A DNA stretch of 64,000 nucleotides from a virus. The stretch covers positions 62,001 through 126,000 of IMG/VR virus record IMGVR_UViG_3300027733_000034; one strand, 5' to 3'. The notes under the pieces were generated by a model, which searched no databases, was not told the origin of the DNA, and saw only the letters and a program-made list of their open reading frames with translations. Numbering within the stretch: position 1 is the first letter of the stretch; every line of letters begins with the position of its first letter. This document shows positions 63,572 through 64,000 of this stretch, piece by piece. The position numbers were made by a program, and so were the translations under genes.

Positions 63572-64000
63572 ATGTATCGAAATGTCTTTTATGATTCTGC
63601 TAGACAAGCTGTCCATTTATGGACTTGGGATGAAAATGGTAAGAGAATTAAGATAGAATCTAGCTATGAACCATATCTTTATGTAGAATCTATGACAGGA
63701 GTAGACGCTATTTCTATTTTTAATACACCTTTAAAGAAAATTAAGTTCAAAAATCAGTTTGATCGCAACCGTTTCGTTAATGAAACACCAATTAAGCGCC
63801 TATTTCATAACCTAAGTTGTGAACAAGACTTTCTTTTAACCACATTTAAGGATGAATTACACAAACCAGAGGCATTACATCGCTCTCTGAAGGTCTTTTG
63901 GCTGGATATTGAGACGTATAGTCCAGATAGAATGCCGGATCCACACAATCCAGAGGACCCAATCAATCTAATCACCCTATGTGATTCACTTTCCAACCAT
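63572..64000 (+). CDS. 43: DNA polymerase gp43, N-terminal part (cut by window end)
   Basis: 143 codons visible from the ATG at 63572. The sequence starts MYRNVFYDSARQAVHLW, with a SSYEPYLYVE stretch typical of the gp43 N-terminal domain, and reaches VFWLDIETYSPD near residue 110, exonuclease motif I with its Asp and Glu metal ligands. Family B replicative polymerase. The polymerase domain lies to the right of the window. Confidence 0.95.
   Translation, partial: MYRNVFYDSARQAVHLWTWDENGKRIKIESSYEPYLYVESMTGVDAISIFNTPLKKIKFKNQFDRNRFVNETPIKRLFHNLSCEQDFLLTTFKDELHKPEALHRSLKVFWLDIETYSPDRMPDPHNPEDPINLITLCDSLSNH

Noticed and set aside
63805-63996. Minus-strand frame at the right edge
   Set aside because: Antisense to the gp43 N-terminal exonuclease domain.
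1-64000. tRNA genes, integrase, transposase and attachment sites
   Set aside because: Gaps are short and no cloverleaf or recombinase motif was recognised by eye; a tRNA scan would be decisive.

Overview
The window is a contiguous piece of a T4-like (Tevenvirinae-type) myovirus genome. It carries many T4 core genes: baseplate gp6 and gp25, clamp loader gp44, small terminase gp16, major capsid gp23, scaffold gp22, protease gp21, head completion gp4, neck gp13, portal gp20, sheath stabiliser gp15, primase gp61, UvsY, UvsW, late sigma gp55, recombination nuclease gp47/gp46 and the start of DNA polymerase gp43. The DNA is AT-rich and densely packed, with many ATGA, TAATG or few-base overlaps. No tRNA, integrase, transposase or CRISPR was seen. 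The host is not encoded. Start codons almost never have a Shine-Dalgarno sequence, and the fibres carry PKD, RCC1 and NHL-type domains. This fits hosts such as Bacteroidota, but it is only an inference.

Layout. 1-20.8 kb (minus strand) is an adhesion and baseplate block: gp25 and gp6, then two giant multidomain proteins (1091 and 1938 aa), an RCC1-propeller fibre, a 1404-aa repeat fibre, and a LamG-like protein cut by the window edge. 20.8-24.9 kb mixes gp44, dUTPase, gp16, a P-loop kinase and unknown proteins. 24.9-33.0 kb (minus) is the head and neck module, closed by a strong hairpin terminator after gp23. 33.0-46.1 kb (minus) holds a DinG/XPD-like helicase, a GroES-like protein, a possible gp62, a deazaguanine cluster (QueC, class II glutamine amidotransferase, glycosyltransferase, DUF366), primase and many small unknown genes. 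46.1-64.0 kb (plus) is a replication, recombination and late-sigma block. In it gp47 and gp46 are separated by about 10 kb of 11 glycosyltransferase-like and 2 methyltransferase-like genes, followed by QueE, another glycosyltransferase and gp43.

How the genes work together. Late promoters of the form NATAAATA, read by gp55, precede several virion genes, often so close to the start codon that the mRNA would be nearly leaderless. QueE and QueC supply a 7-deazaguanine precursor, and the adjacent amidotransferase resembles the Gat half of Gat-QueC, so the phage DNA may carry an amidated or archaeosine-like 7-deazaguanine. The large glycosyltransferase set could build a glycan on virion proteins, DNA or the host surface. 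Several unknown proteins start with short peptides that look like T4 capsid-targeting/gp21-cleavage signals and may be internal head proteins.
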